Below are positions 1 to 9,858 of a stretch of DNA of 64,000 nucleotides, piece by piece. Source of the DNA: an uncultured Clostridium sp. (lineage in GTDB: Bacteria; Bacillota; Clostridia; Clostridiales; Clostridiaceae); assembly GCF_934754925.1 (NCBI RefSeq), contig NZ_CAKVJA010000010.1:7632-71631 (forward strand), given 5' to 3'. The translations under genes were made by a program, and so were the position numbers. Position 1 is the first letter of the stretch, and each line of letters opens with the position of its first letter. The notes beneath the pieces were generated by a model. It was not told where the DNA came from and did no database searches. It was given only the letters and a program-made list of their open reading frames with translations.

Positions 1-958
1 CAACATGACTTACATTTCCTATGTCACTTGAACCACCAGTTGCCTTAGCTTCTTTTATATCTGTAATACCTAATTCTCTTAAGTTGTTATTAAACATTTC
101 TGATAATATTTCATTAGTATTTAAGTCGTCATAAGGTAATTCATATCTTTCCATTTCAAGTGTTGCTCCAGTCATTAAAGCTGCACCTTCTGCAATCTTT
201 TTAACCTTTTCTACAACTTCAGTTACTCTTTCCTTAGTAGAGGCTCTAAAATAGAAATCTGCAATTGCTTCATCTGGAACTATATTAGCTGCAACTCCAC
301 CCTTAGTTATTATTCCATGCATTCTTACATCTGATGTTACATGTTGACGAAGTGCATCTATCCCATTAAATAATTGAATAACACTATTTAAAGCATTTAT
401 TCCCTTTTCTGGACATGATGCTGCATGAGCAGTTTTTCCTTTATATATGAATCTTATTGGATATAATGCGCTACTTGATCCACTTGCTCTAGTTTCTCCA
501 TCTGGATGAACTATCATAGCTGCATCTAACTCATCAAACACACCAGCCTCTGCTAATATAACTTTTCCTCCATTAGTTTCTTCTGCTGGGGTACCATATA
601 CTATAACTTTTCCTCCGATTTCATCTAATACCTTACTTAAAGCAACACCTGCACCTGCAGACATAACCCCTATCATATTATGTCCACATCCATGGCCTAT
701 TTTAGGTAATGCATCATATTCACATAAATATCCTATAGTCATTCCAGGTTTTCCACTATCAAAAGTTGCTTTAAATGCAGTATCCATACCTGCTATTGGA
801 GCTTCTACTTTAAAATCATGTTCTTTTAAAAATGTAGTTAATGCTTCAACAGCCTTATATTCTTCATTTCCTAATTCCGGGTTATTATATATGTAATCAC
901 TTATTTGTGATAATCTTTCTTTAATTAATTGACCTTCGTTATATATTTTAGTTTTCAT
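1..958 (-). CDS. M20 family amidohydrolase/peptidase (3' end outside window)
   Basis: Reading on the minus strand from an ATG at 956-958 gives about 319 residues with no stop before the window edge, so the C-terminus is missing. The metal-site signature GHGCGHN lies about 95 residues in, after a YDALP stretch, followed by a TPAEE segment and a HPD motif. These are typical of M20 zinc hydrolases of the AbgB/amidohydrolase branch, which cleave N-acyl or aminoacyl amide bonds in the cytoplasm. The substrate cannot be told from sequence. It lies 150 bp downstream of a YfcC-type transporter that has a lysine riboswitch, so a lysine-containing amide or peptide is a plausible inferred substrate. Confidence 0.85.
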   Translation of the reverse strand, partial: MKTKIYNEGQLIKERLSQISDYIYNNPELGNEEYKAVEALTTFLKEHDFKVEAPIAGMDTAFKATFDSGKPGMTIGYLCEYDALPKIGHGCGHNMIGVMSAGAGVALSKVLDEIGGKVIVYGTPAEETNGGKVILAEAGVFDELDAAMIVHPDGETRASGSSSALYPIRFIYKGKTAHAASCPEKGINALNSVIQLFNGIDALRQHVTSDVRMHGIITKGGVAANIVPDEAIADFYFRASTKERVTEVVEKVKKIAEGAALMTGATLEMERYELPYDDLNTNEILSEMFNNNLRELGITDIKEAKATGGSSDIGNVSHV

Positions 959-1000
959 CTTTTATTCCTCCCATATTATCTAGATTTTTAGTTATATAAA

Positions 1001-1070
1001 AATATACTCGCTATCTATTATAGAAAACTATTGTCACCAACAATCTTCTATAACAGATATTGAGCATATT
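1001..1070 (-). terminator. Long interrupted hairpin between yfcC-like gene and M20 gene
   Basis: The two halves pair as AATAT/ATATT, CTC/GAG, TATCT/AGATA, TTATAGAA/TTCTATAA and ATTGT/ACAAT around a short loop, with T-rich flanks on both sides. It could be a partial terminator or an mRNA-stability element separating the transporter from the hydrolase. Which one cannot be decided from sequence. Confidence 0.5.
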
Positions 1071-1110
1071 TTTAACTACATATTTATTTATCTATACTTA
1101 ATTTTAAATC

Positions 1111-2553
1111 TTATGCCCAACCCATCATCATAGCACAAGTTATGAATATAATACCTAATGCAAATAATATAATTTGTAATGGCATTATCCACTTGAACCA
1201 TTTTGAGTAAGGTATTCCTGCAACTCCTAAACAAGCCATTAATACTCCTGATGTTGGGAAAATAGCATTTGAGAAACCATCTCCTAATTGGAATATTAAT
1301 ACTGTAGTCTGTCTTGATATTTCAAGTAAGTCACCAAGCGGTGCTAAAATAGGCATAGTTAAAGCTGCTTGTCCAGAACCTGAAATTACAAAGAAGTTTA
1401 TAAACATTTGAACTGGTAACATTACACATGCTGCTAATAATGATGGTAATTTACCTATAAATGATGATAAACCATATAATATTGTATCTATTATTTGAGC
1501 ATTTTCAGCAATTATAACTATAGCTCTTGCAAATCCAATTACCATAGCAGCTCCAATCATATCTTTAGCCCCTGCTACAAATGCTTCTGCCATTTCATCA
1601 GCCTTTAATCCGCCAACTATTCCTGCAAATATTCCTGTTATTAAGAATACTGCTGCTATTTCTGGAATCCAGAAACCTTGTTTTAAAACTCCCCAGATAA
1701 TAACTGCTAAACAAACACCAATAGATGCAATAATAATTTTATGTGAAAGTGTAAATTTAATTTCTTCACTTTGAGTTTCACTTAACTTTTCACGCTTTTT
1801 TTGGTCTAATTTATACATAGGACTAAATTCAGGATTTTTCTTAACTTTTCTTGCATAAATCATTAAGAATATAATTCCTACAACTGTAGTAATAACCCAT
1901 GCAATAGTACGATATGCTACTCCTGAGAATAATGGAATTTCAGCTATTGATTGTGCTATACCAACTGTAAATGGGTTTAACATAGCTGTTGCAAACCCTA
2001 CAATACATCCTAAATAACTTATACCAACTGCTAATATACTATCAAATCCAAGTGCTAACATTAATGGAACTAATATAGTTATAAATGGTATAGCCTCTTC
2101 TGTCATACCAAATGTTGCTCCACCAAGAGAAAATAATGTGAATATAATAGGAATTATTAATATTTCATTCCCCTTAAATACATTAACAACTTTAGCTATA
2201 GCTGAATCTATTGCTTTTGTTCTAGTTATTAAACTAAATGCTCCACCAACTACAAATAAGAAAGCTATAATTTCTGCTGACTGTTCAATACCTTGTATAG
2301 GTGCTTGCATTATTTTAAATAAACCTTGAGCTTCATTCTCAACATATGTAAATGAACCATTTAAAACTAGAGTTTTACTTTGTCCATTAACTTCAGTAAC
2401 AACTCTCTCATATGCACCACCTGGTACTATGTATGTTGCTATTGCCATTATAATTATTATTGAAAAAATAATAACTAACGTATGTGGAACCTTTATTCCA
2501 CCACTAAACTTCTTAAAGAAACCTTTTCCTTCGTTTCTTGCTACACTTTGCAT
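1111..2553 (-). CDS. YfcC family membrane transporter (DcuC/AbgT-like), lysine-riboswitch controlled
   Basis: 480 residues with a short charged N-terminus and about 11-12 hydrophobic segments. The first is around residues 25-45, and a cytoplasmic loop rich in Lys/Glu lies around 235-270. Sequence style (PHTLVIIF, YIVPGGAYE near the N-terminus) fits the YfcC family, secondary carriers related to C4-dicarboxylate and amino-acid antiporters. The ATG at 2551-2553 follows a GGGGGGAG ribosome site. The leader carries a lysine riboswitch and terminator, so the gene should be shut off when lysine is plentiful. That points to import of lysine or a lysine precursor. The M20 hydrolase gene lies downstream on the same strand. 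Substrate is inference from regulation. Confidence 0.85.
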   Translation of the reverse strand: MQSVARNEGKGFFKKFSGGIKVPHTLVIIFSIIIIMAIATYIVPGGAYERVVTEVNGQSKTLVLNGSFTYVENEAQGLFKIMQAPIQGIEQSAEIIAFLFVVGGAFSLITRTKAIDSAIAKVVNVFKGNEILIIPIIFTLFSLGGATFGMTEEAIPFITILVPLMLALGFDSILAVGISYLGCIVGFATAMLNPFTVGIAQSIAEIPLFSGVAYRTIAWVITTVVGIIFLMIYARKVKKNPEFSPMYKLDQKKREKLSETQSEEIKFTLSHKIIIASIGVCLAVIIWGVLKQGFWIPEIAAVFLITGIFAGIVGGLKADEMAEAFVAGAKDMIGAAMVIGFARAIVIIAENAQIIDTILYGLSSFIGKLPSLLAACVMLPVQMFINFFVISGSGQAALTMPILAPLGDLLEISRQTTVLIFQLGDGFSNAIFPTSGVLMACLGVAGIPYSKWFKWIMPLQIILFALGIIFITCAMMMGWA

Positions 2554-2667
2554 AAGTTCTTGCTCCCCCCTAGATTAAATCTCTTGACATCATAGTTTGA
2601 AGGAGATAATCCTTTAAAGCTATTTTATTAAAGCAATTATACTTTTAGCTCTTTTATATTTTTCAAT

Positions 2668-2699
2668 AAAAAAAGCCTTGAGCTTACCACCCAAGACTA
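2668..2699 (-). terminator. Intrinsic terminator, expression platform of the lysine riboswitch
   Basis: On the minus strand AGTCTTGGG pairs with CTCAAGGCT (one G-T wobble) and is followed by a run of T. It sits between the riboswitch aptamer and the transporter start, where a ligand-controlled terminator is expected. Confidence 0.8.
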
Positions 2700-2749
2700 T
2701 ACATTCAATAAAATACTAAGAACTTAATTAAAGTATTTATTATAAATAA

Positions 2750-2940
2750 TATAACCGTTGTGATAGCTCTTCACAAAAATTTTGTGACAGTGTTATGCAT
2801 ATTTTACATAACCCCAACGGTATAGTCTTAAAGCATCAACTATACGTTTCGGCGAAACTTCCTTTCTGTTTACATCATTGTGCTTACCTCAATAAACATA
2901 CTCTTAAATATCGCAACCTCTATCTACTTCATATCTATTT
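2750..2940 (-). promoter_or_regulatory. Lysine riboswitch (L box) upstream of the YfcC-type transporter
   Basis: The minus strand shows the conserved lysine-aptamer blocks in order: GATAGAGGTTGCG (2912-2924), AAGAGTATG, CGCCGAAACG, a GTTGGGG segment, CTGTCAC and finally GAGCTATC (2762-2769), which pairs with the opening GATAG. These match the well-known lysC leader of Bacillus block by block. Lysine binding is expected to favour the terminator at 2668-2699 and so lower transporter expression. Confidence 0.93.
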
Positions 2941-3120
2941 GTCAAATTAATACTCTTTTAATATACACTATTTATGCATTAAAGTAAAGATATTTTTATA
3001 TATTTCCGTATAATTATTTAATATCTTACAAAAATATTAATATTTTTATTTTAAATTACCCTCTTACTTCTACATAATATTCTCAATTTCTTTCTTATTA
3101 TAATTTTAATACTTATCCAA

Positions 3121-3183
3121 TAAATGTAACAACCTCCGGGGAACATCCATTATATGGATGTTCCCCGGAGGTCCTTACATTTA
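3121..3183. repeat. GC-rich near-perfect palindrome at the 3' end of helD
   Basis: A 19-bp perfect stem (3132-3150 with 3154-3172) around a 3-nt loop is extended by an outer 9-bp stem, TAAATGTAA/TTACATTTA, that begins at the helD stop codon. The core CCTCCGGGGAA is extremely GC-rich for this genome. There is no T-run after it. A palindrome with the same core occurs at 23463-23521. It probably ends or protects the helD transcript. Confidence 0.85.
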
Positions 3184-5274
3184 TTTGAAGTTTATTATTT
3201 TTAATCTATGAAGAGCTCTAGTCGCCATTATATATTTAACTAAATCATCTGTGTTTTCATCAAAATTAACTATTACAACTCCATCAAACTCTAATCCTTT
3301 TGCATAATATGAAGGAACTATAACTCTACCGCCTCTATAAATTACATCTTCTCTATCAAAAGCTAAAATCTTAGTAAATTTCTTAAGCTCTGGCGCTATC
3401 TTCTTAAGATCTTCTTTATCTTTAGTTATAATTGCAATATTATCATAGTTTTCATCATCATATTCTTCTAAGGTTTCTAAGATAGTGTCTATTAAATCAT
3501 CTTGATCCTTAACTTCAACTTCTTCAACATCATATTTACCTTTTCTAACAAATGGTACTATTGCATTTTCATCTAATAACTTACTTGCATACTCCATGAT
3601 TTGGAATGTTGATCTATAACTTTTATTTAAAGCATAGTTCTTAACAAAGCCACCAAATAATGATTTTAATTTAAGCATTGCTGGTTCTTCTTCTACTTTT
3701 ATTAATCTTTGATTTGCATCTCCAACTATAGTATAGCTTCTACATCCTGTTAATTCTTTTAATACAATAAATTGTAACATACTATAATCTTGAGCCTCAT
3801 CAATTACTATATGCTTAATATCTTGTTTAGTCTTCTTACCATCTAACTTAATCATTAAATAAAGAATTGCAGGTAAATCTAAGTATGATAGAGTTTCAGT
3901 ATTAGTAAACTCTTTATAGATATCTACTATACTTTCATTATCTATCCATTTTGCTAAATTTTCTTTTTGAGCCATAAGTTCTCTTACTATTTCTCTAACC
4001 CTTATTCTTCTTTGGAACTCTATATTATTTTGTTCAATAACTAATTGTTCCTCTGAAAGACTAGCTAATTTATCCTTAACTTCAGCATTTAAATTTCTTA
4101 CTAACTCATCTCTTTTATCCTTAAGCTTTGAAGTAATAACTCTCTTTATCTTTTGACTTCTTCTGAATAAAGGCATATATTTATAATGCTTTTCAAATAA
4201 TTCATTAATTTCTTCTAGTCCTACAACTTCTTCATCAAAGAACTTAACTGGCTTAAAGTTAAAGTAATTTGCTTCTAACTCTTCACATTTTTTATCTAAA
4301 ACAGATATAAACTCTTCTCCAGCTTTATATTTAATTTCATTTATAATTTCTTCATTACCTTTTAAAACCTCTTCTAAATAAGCTGTAAAATCAACTACTG
4401 GCTCATTTAATCCTATTTCATTTATTGCAAAATGCGCAAAAGTTTGTTGATTAACATTACTTTCACCTAATGTAGGAAGCACATCTCCAATATAATCGAT
4501 AAATATATCATTAGGTCCTAATATTAATACCTTATCTCCTAATTGTTCTCTAAAGTTATATAAAAGATATGCAACTCTATGAAGTGCAATTGTTGTTTTT
4601 CCTGAACCTGCAACTCCATTAACTACTACAACCTTCATTCTTTCTTCTCTTATGATTTCATCTTGTTCCTTTTGGATAGTCATAACTATATCCTTAAGCT
4701 TTTCTCCTGCATTTGATGATAAAATCATTTGAAGAATATCATCTTTAACATCAACATCTGAATCAAAGAATCCTTCTAATCTTCCTTTTTTAATCATTAT
4801 CTGTCTTCTTGCTAATATATCTACTGGAACTTCTCCATCCGGTGATTTATAACTAGTTTCTCCTAATGTCCCCTTATAAAATAATGATGCAACTGGCGCT
4901 CTCCAATCTACTATTGCAGCATCAAAACTTCCTTCTGGAGTTAATCCATATCTACCAACATATATTTGCTCTGCATATCCATTATCTTCGAAATTAACTT
5001 TTCCAAAGTAAGGTGATTCCTTTAACTTTGTAAATTCAGCTAATTTTCTATCTATAGTTCTATACATTTCTTCTTTTACATATCTCTCATGATCAAAGTA
5101 TTCCATTACTTTATCTTCATCATCTCTATATTCTTCAATGAATTTTTTTCTATATTCTAATATGTAATCTGCAACATCTTTTCTTTTTTGTATGTAATTT
5201 AATATTTCTTTGCTTAATAGATCTAAAGTTAACTCTAGATTTTGTTCTTCCTGTAAAAATTCAAATTTATTCAA
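3181..5274 (-). CDS. helD: HelD-type RNA polymerase recycling ATPase (UvrD/Rep-like helicase fold)
   Basis: 697 residues from the chosen start. An N-terminal coiled-coil arm (about residues 1-100) precedes a superfamily-1 ATPase core with Walker A GVAGSGKTT, a DEAQDYS Walker B segment, and later GDANQRL and KGLEFDGVV motifs. HelD proteins bind RNA polymerase and use ATP to remove stalled enzyme from DNA. A longer in-frame ORF begins at 5325. I prefer TTG at 5272-5274 because it follows AAAGGTG at about 7 nt and gives the family's usual start (LNKFEFLQEE). The gene is followed by the palindrome at 3121-3183 and preceded by the ftsH terminator, so it is probably a single transcript. Confidence 0.88.
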   Translation of the reverse strand: MNKFEFLQEEQNLELTLDLLSKEILNYIQKRKDVADYILEYRKKFIEEYRDDEDKVMEYFDHERYVKEEMYRTIDRKLAEFTKLKESPYFGKVNFEDNGYAEQIYVGRYGLTPEGSFDAAIVDWRAPVASLFYKGTLGETSYKSPDGEVPVDILARRQIMIKKGRLEGFFDSDVDVKDDILQMILSSNAGEKLKDIVMTIQKEQDEIIREERMKVVVVNGVAGSGKTTIALHRVAYLLYNFREQLGDKVLILGPNDIFIDYIGDVLPTLGESNVNQQTFAHFAINEIGLNEPVVDFTAYLEEVLKGNEEIINEIKYKAGEEFISVLDKKCEELEANYFNFKPVKFFDEEVVGLEEINELFEKHYKYMPLFRRSQKIKRVITSKLKDKRDELVRNLNAEVKDKLASLSEEQLVIEQNNIEFQRRIRVREIVRELMAQKENLAKWIDNESIVDIYKEFTNTETLSYLDLPAILYLMIKLDGKKTKQDIKHIVIDEAQDYSMLQFIVLKELTGCRSYTIVGDANQRLIKVEEEPAMLKLKSLFGGFVKNYALNKSYRSTFQIMEYASKLLDENAIVPFVRKGKYDVEEVEVKDQDDLIDTILETLEEYDDENYDNIAIITKDKEDLKKIAPELKKFTKILAFDREDVIYRGGRVIVPSYYAKGLEFDGVVIVNFDENTDDLVKYIMATRALHRLKIINFK

Positions 5275-5345
5275 ACTGCCACACCTTTCATTTAAGTTAA
5301 TATTAGCTTTTAATTTTAAAGTCATTAACTATTATATAAGACATT

Positions 5346-5386
5346 TAAGGAGTTAAGCTATTAAATATATTAGCTTAACCCCTTAC
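5346..5386 (-). terminator. Intrinsic terminator after ftsH
   Basis: AAGGxGTTAAGCT pairs with AGCTTAACxCCTT around a 12-nt AT-rich loop in the gap between ftsH and helD. Confidence 0.65.
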
Positions 5387-5398
5387 TTTTATAATTCT

Positions 5399-7495
5399 CT
5401 ATTTATCTTTTGATTCATTATCATTATTAGATTGTTCTTTATCCACATCTAATATTATTTCTACATCTACAGATGCCTCATTTATAATACTTTCTTCTTC
5501 TTTTTCAACAGCTTCGATTACTTCTTGAGCAACTTTTTTATCCATTAAGTCCTCTTCTACCTCTATAGCTATTTCATTAGAATCCTTTTTATTATTCTCA
5601 AGATCTCTGCTTTTCTTTTCTTCTTCTCTTTTTATCTTTAATTCTGGATATTTTTCATATACAAACTTAAAAAATTCATCTCCAAAGATAGTTTCTTTTT
5701 CTAATAAGTATTCAGATATTTTATCTAATAAATCTCTATTTTCTCTTAATATCTGTCTTGCTCTTTGGTGACATTCTCTGATAATTGCTAAAACTTCCTT
5801 ATCTACTAAAGTTGAAGTTTCTTCACTACAATTTCTAACAGCTCTACCATCTAAGTATCTGTTTTGAACTGATTCTAAAGCCATCATATCAAAGTTTTCA
5901 GTCATACCATAAATAGTAACCATATTTCTTGCTGTTTGTGTTGCTCTTTCTATATCATTAGAAGCACCTGTAGATACTAAGTTGAATACTTCCTCTTCTG
6001 CAGCTCTACCACCAAGCATAACCATTATTTGATTCATTAACTCTTCTTTAGAAACAAGATATTTTTCTTCTTCTGGAAGTTGCATTGTATATCCTAAAGC
6101 TCCCATTGTTCTTGGAACTATAGTTATTTTATGAACTGGATCAGTACCTTCTAATAATCCAGCCACTAAAGCATGCCCAACTTCATGGAATGCTACAACT
6201 TCTCTTTCTCTCTTAGAAAGTATTCTATCTTTCTTTTCCTTACCAGCAATTATTACTTCAACTGCTTCTTCTAAATCTTCTTGAATAACTAACTCTCTTC
6301 CACTTCTAACTGCTCTTAATGCCGCTTCATTTACTATATTAGCTAGATCAGCCCCTACTGCACCTGGAGTTCCCTTTGCAATTGATTCTAAATCAACATC
6401 TGATGACATCTTAACATCTTTAGAGTGAACATTTAATATTGCAATTCTTCCTTTTAAATCTGGTCTATCAACAATAACTCTTCTATCAAATCTACCTGGT
6501 CTTAAAAGTGCTTTATCTAATATTTCAGGTCTATTTGTTGCACCTAAAATAACTATACCTTTTGAAGTGTCAAATCCATCCATTTCAGTAAGTAATTGAT
6601 TTAAAGTTTGCTCTCTTTCATCATTACTTTGCATCTGATTATCTCTGCTCTTACCTATAGAATCAATTTCATCTATAAATATAATACATGGTGCCATTTT
6701 TTCTGCTTCTTTAAATAAATCTCTTACCTTAGCAGCTCCCATACCAACAAACATTTCAACAAATGTTGAACCTGAAACTGAAAGGAATGGTACCTTTGCT
6801 TCACCTGCAACAGCCTTTGCTATAAGAGTTTTACCTGTTCCTGGAGGCCCAACTAAAAGTGCTCCCTTAGGTAATTTAGCTCCTATTTCAGTATATCTTT
6901 TAGGGTTATGTAGAAAATCTATTATCTCTGTTAATGATTCTTTAGCTTCATCTTGCCCTGCAACATCCTCAAAACTTACCTTAATATCTTTTTCAACATA
7001 TACTTTGGCATTACTTTTTCCCATGCCCATTCCCATTGGGCCACCGCCCATTTTCTTTGCCATTTTTCCAAATACAAATTTAATTACAAAGAACATTAAT
7101 ACTAATGGTAATACATTAATTATTATAAAATCCATAAATACAGATTGTTGTTTTGTTATTTGAGGATAATATTTAACATCATTATCTAGTAATAACTTTA
7201 TTAAATCTGGATTATCTGCATTACCAGTATAAAGAACCTTTCCCTTCATATCACTTGTATCTTGTGGTGTAATTACAAGTGCTGTTCCATCAACAGTAAC
7301 TTCTTTAACTTCCTTATTTTCAACCATTTGAACAAATTCATTATAAGAAATTTCTTTTGTGGTTAACATTTCCTTCGCTGTTGAAAATGAATATAAGAAT
7401 AAGAAGGCTATAACTGCATAAATAATTAAAAACTTTTTATTATTGTTATTATTCTTTTTTGCTCCATCTTTTCTATTATTTACATTATTATTCAT
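5399..7495 (-). CDS. ftsH: ATP-dependent zinc metalloprotease FtsH
   Basis: 698 residues, membrane anchored by two helices (about 21-40 and 121-142) flanking an extracytoplasmic domain. The AAA+ module has Walker A GPPGTGKT (216-223), Walker B IIFIDEID (271-278), the pore loop FVGMGAAKVRD and an arginine-finger region. The protease domain has HEVGH (437-441) with the zinc-binding histidines. FtsH degrades misassembled membrane proteins and short-lived regulators. The C-terminal 70 residues are acidic and repetitive in Asp/Glu/Lys, longer than in many homologues. Signal peptidase lies just upstream (46 bp), so a protein-export and quality-control cluster is likely. Clostridia often have more than one FtsH, so this may not be the only copy. 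Confidence 0.95.
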   Translation of the reverse strand: MNNNVNNRKDGAKKNNNNNKKFLIIYAVIAFLFLYSFSTAKEMLTTKEISYNEFVQMVENKEVKEVTVDGTALVITPQDTSDMKGKVLYTGNADNPDLIKLLLDNDVKYYPQITKQQSVFMDFIIINVLPLVLMFFVIKFVFGKMAKKMGGGPMGMGMGKSNAKVYVEKDIKVSFEDVAGQDEAKESLTEIIDFLHNPKRYTEIGAKLPKGALLVGPPGTGKTLIAKAVAGEAKVPFLSVSGSTFVEMFVGMGAAKVRDLFKEAEKMAPCIIFIDEIDSIGKSRDNQMQSNDEREQTLNQLLTEMDGFDTSKGIVILGATNRPEILDKALLRPGRFDRRVIVDRPDLKGRIAILNVHSKDVKMSSDVDLESIAKGTPGAVGADLANIVNEAALRAVRSGRELVIQEDLEEAVEVIIAGKEKKDRILSKREREVVAFHEVGHALVAGLLEGTDPVHKITIVPRTMGALGYTMQLPEEEKYLVSKEELMNQIMVMLGGRAAEEEVFNLVSTGASNDIERATQTARNMVTIYGMTENFDMMALESVQNRYLDGRAVRNCSEETSTLVDKEVLAIIRECHQRARQILRENRDLLDKISEYLLEKETIFGDEFFKFVYEKYPELKIKREEEKKSRDLENNKKDSNEIAIEVEEDLMDKKVAQEVIEAVEKEEESIINEASVDVEIILDVDKEQSNNDNESKDK

Positions 7496-7541
7496 ACTTT
7501 TAATATCTCCTACTAAACTCTAAAGCGTTTTATAAAATAAT

Positions 7542-8072
7542 TTACTCTATTTTTCCAAAGTCCTTCCAAGGATATACCTTTATCTGAGCCTTACCCTTTA
7601 TATCTTTTCTATCAATATATGGATTTTCCCAATACCTAGAATCTAAGGACCAATATCTGTTATCACCTAAAAAGAAATATTTACCTTCTGGTACTGTAAA
7701 CTCTCCACTATAATTATCTGCTGTTCCTATATAATTTTCCGTTAAGGTTTCACCATTTACAGTTACTATTCCATCACTAATAACAATTTTATCACCAGGT
7801 AAACCAATTAACCTTTTAATCATATCTTCGTCTTTCTCTTCTGAATAGAAAACTACTATATCTCCTCTTTTTAGTTTTTCTGGATTATAAACTCTAGTAA
7901 CAAATAACCTATCACCTACATTTAATGTAGGTACCATAGATTCTGATGGAATTTTAACCTTAAATATTAAGAATCTATTTATTAAGACAGCTAATATTAT
8001 AGCTATTACTATAGGTAAAACCCAGTCACTAAAGAAATTTGATTTCTTTAATTCTTGACTCACTATTCCCAC
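7542..8072 (-). CDS. lepB: Signal peptidase I
   Basis: 176 residues, one N-terminal membrane anchor (about 17-36). The catalytic serine is in PSESM (Ser45), the general-base lysine in MIKRLIGLPGD (Lys86), and the later GDNRYWSLDSR box is present, so the Ser/Lys dyad is complete. It removes signal peptides from secreted proteins at the outer face of the membrane. The GTG start at 8072 overlaps the 3' end of the DUF3006 gene by 10 nt, and a second in-frame GTG three codons on is also possible. Cotranscription with the upstream small gene and with ftsH is likely. Confidence 0.93.
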   Translation of the reverse strand: MGIVSQELKKSNFFSDWVLPIVIAIILAVLINRFLIFKVKIPSESMVPTLNVGDRLFVTRVYNPEKLKRGDIVVFYSEEKDEDMIKRLIGLPGDKIVISDGIVTVNGETLTENYIGTADNYSGEFTVPEGKYFFLGDNRYWSLDSRYWENPYIDRKDIKGKAQIKVYPWKDFGKIE

Positions 8073-8296
8073 ATACCTTTCATTAAACTATTAATTTTAT
8101 TACGTCTTTTTTTTGTAGCATCTTCGTCTACATAAAATACATTATTGATCATTACCACTACGTCGCCATCCTTAGGTTGCTTATCAAATAAATTTATATC
8201 TATTAAGATTATGTCCCTTTTTTCATCTTCTAAAACAACAGATTTATTTTCTATTCTATCTACTATAAATCTTCTATCCTTCATAACAGCTAGCAA
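8063..8296 (-). CDS. DUF3006 family small protein
   Basis: 77 residues (73 if translation starts at the ATG at 8284). The segment RFIVDRIENKSVVLED and the PKDGDVV turn resemble DUF3006 proteins, small beta-rich proteins of unknown function. There is no signal peptide and no membrane segment. The TTG at 8296 is about 12 nt from an AAAGGTGG ribosome site, whereas the ATG is too far from it, so I keep the longer form. The overlap with lepB suggests translational coupling to signal peptidase. Confidence 0.7.
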   Translation of the reverse strand: MLAVMKDRRFIVDRIENKSVVLEDEKRDIILIDINLFDKQPKDGDVVVMINNVFYVDEDATKKRRNKINSLMKGMWE

Positions 8297-8434
8297 TGAT
8301 AGCTAAATCCACCTTTCATTATTTACATTAATTAAAGCTAAAAATTTAATAACTGCTTATAAGTATATCACAATTAATTAATAACTAATAGTATTACTCT
8401 TCATTATATATTATTATTATGTCAGTTTTGTTAC

Positions 8435-8472
8435 AAAAACAGCTATATCAAAATAATTTGATATAGCTGTTA
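8435..8472 (-). terminator. Intrinsic terminator after lysA
   Basis: ACAGCTATATCA pairs perfectly with its complement (8439-8470), followed on the minus strand by TTTTTG. Confidence 0.85.
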
Positions 8473-8527
8473 ATATTAACTTAATATTAAGTTTATCACT
8501 GAAATATAAACTGAATCTAAACTAATT

Positions 8528-9820
8528 TTAAACTTCTAAAGCTAAAAGTTCTTCATAGCTTTGTCTCTTTGATACAACCCTAGCTACTCCATCTTTTACA
8601 AATACAACTGCAGCCTTTGGATTCTTATTATAATTGCTAGACATTGAAAATCCATATGCACCTGTTGAAAATACTGCTAATATATCTCCTATATCAGGTC
8701 TTTGAATATAAATATCATTAATAAAAATATCTCCTGATTCACAGCATTTACCTGCTATTGCAACTCTTTCATCACATTTATTAGTGATTTTATTTGCTAT
8801 AGCCATTTCATACTTAGCTCCATATAATGCTGGTCTTATATTATCTGTCATTCCTCCATCTACCGAAACATAAGTCCTAACTCCTTCAATTTCTTTAATT
8901 GCTCCGATTGTATAAAGAGTAGTCCCTGCATTTCCAACTATTGATCTACCTGGTTCTATAGTTAAAATAGGTTTTTCTATATTTAGTTTCTCACATACTT
9001 CATCTACTTTATTTAATATAGAAGTACAATAATCCCTTGTTTCTTTTGGTTTATCTTCATCGGTATAATGTATACCAAATCCACCACCCAAATCTAATTC
9101 AGGTATTATATGTCCTGTTTCGTCCTTAATTTTTTTTATAAAACCAAGCATAACTTCAACAGCATCCTCATAAGGTTGTATTTCAAAAATTTGTGAACCT
9201 ATATGACAATGTAATCCTCTTAAATTTAGATTTTCACAATCTATTGCTAGCTTTACAGCATCCATTATTGTCTCTCCAACTGGTGCAAATCCAAATTTAG
9301 AGTCTATCTGTCCTGTTTTTATATACTCGTGAGTATGAGCTTCTATTCCAGGTGTTAATCTTAAATATATATTTTGCTTTTTATTATATTTCTTAGCCAT
9401 TTCATTTAGCCTTTTCATTTCATCTAAATTATCAACTACAAATACTCCAACACCTAACTTAACACCTAATTCAACTTCACTTATACTTTTATTATTGCCA
9501 TGGAAATATACTTTATCTAAAGGAAATTCTGCTTTATAAGCTGTATATAATTCTCCTCCTGATACTACATCTAAATAAAGTCCTTGCTCATATATAAGCT
9601 TACACATTGCTTTTGTTAAAAAAGCCTTTCCTGCATAAGCTACTCTATTATTATTTTCTAAGCATTTAAAATCTCTATAATACTTTTTACATGTGTCTAT
9701 TAAAAGACTTTCATCCATTACATATAATGGTGAACCAAATCTATTAACTAACTCTGTTGAACTAATTCCCCCTATAAATAGTTCATTCTCTTTAATTTCC
9801 ATTGCCCCAAATAATTTCAT
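8528..9820 (-). CDS. lysA: Diaminopimelate decarboxylase
   Basis: 430 residues. A fold-type III PLP enzyme that converts meso-diaminopimelate to L-lysine, the last lysine-biosynthesis step. Visible motifs are YAGKAFLTK (PLP lysine), HCHIGSQI-type loop (GLHCHIGSQI), the glycine-rich LDLGGGFG, EPGRSIV, and the CESGDIF segment near the C-terminus. A TTG further upstream is in frame but lies inside the ribosome site. The ATG at 9818-9820 follows GGAGG by 8 nt and was chosen. A lysine riboswitch and terminator in the leader show direct feedback by lysine. Terminators on both sides make it a single-gene unit. Confidence 0.97.
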   Translation of the reverse strand: MKLFGAMEIKENELFIGGISSTELVNRFGSPLYVMDESLLIDTCKKYYRDFKCLENNNRVAYAGKAFLTKAMCKLIYEQGLYLDVVSGGELYTAYKAEFPLDKVYFHGNNKSISEVELGVKLGVGVFVVDNLDEMKRLNEMAKKYNKKQNIYLRLTPGIEAHTHEYIKTGQIDSKFGFAPVGETIMDAVKLAIDCENLNLRGLHCHIGSQIFEIQPYEDAVEVMLGFIKKIKDETGHIIPELDLGGGFGIHYTDEDKPKETRDYCTSILNKVDEVCEKLNIEKPILTIEPGRSIVGNAGTTLYTIGAIKEIEGVRTYVSVDGGMTDNIRPALYGAKYEMAIANKITNKCDERVAIAGKCCESGDIFINDIYIQRPDIGDILAVFSTGAYGFSMSSNYNKNPKAAVVFVKDGVARVVSKRQSYEELLALEV

Positions 9821-9858
9821 TGCTATTGCCTCCAATTAATTATAAATTACTAATACAA

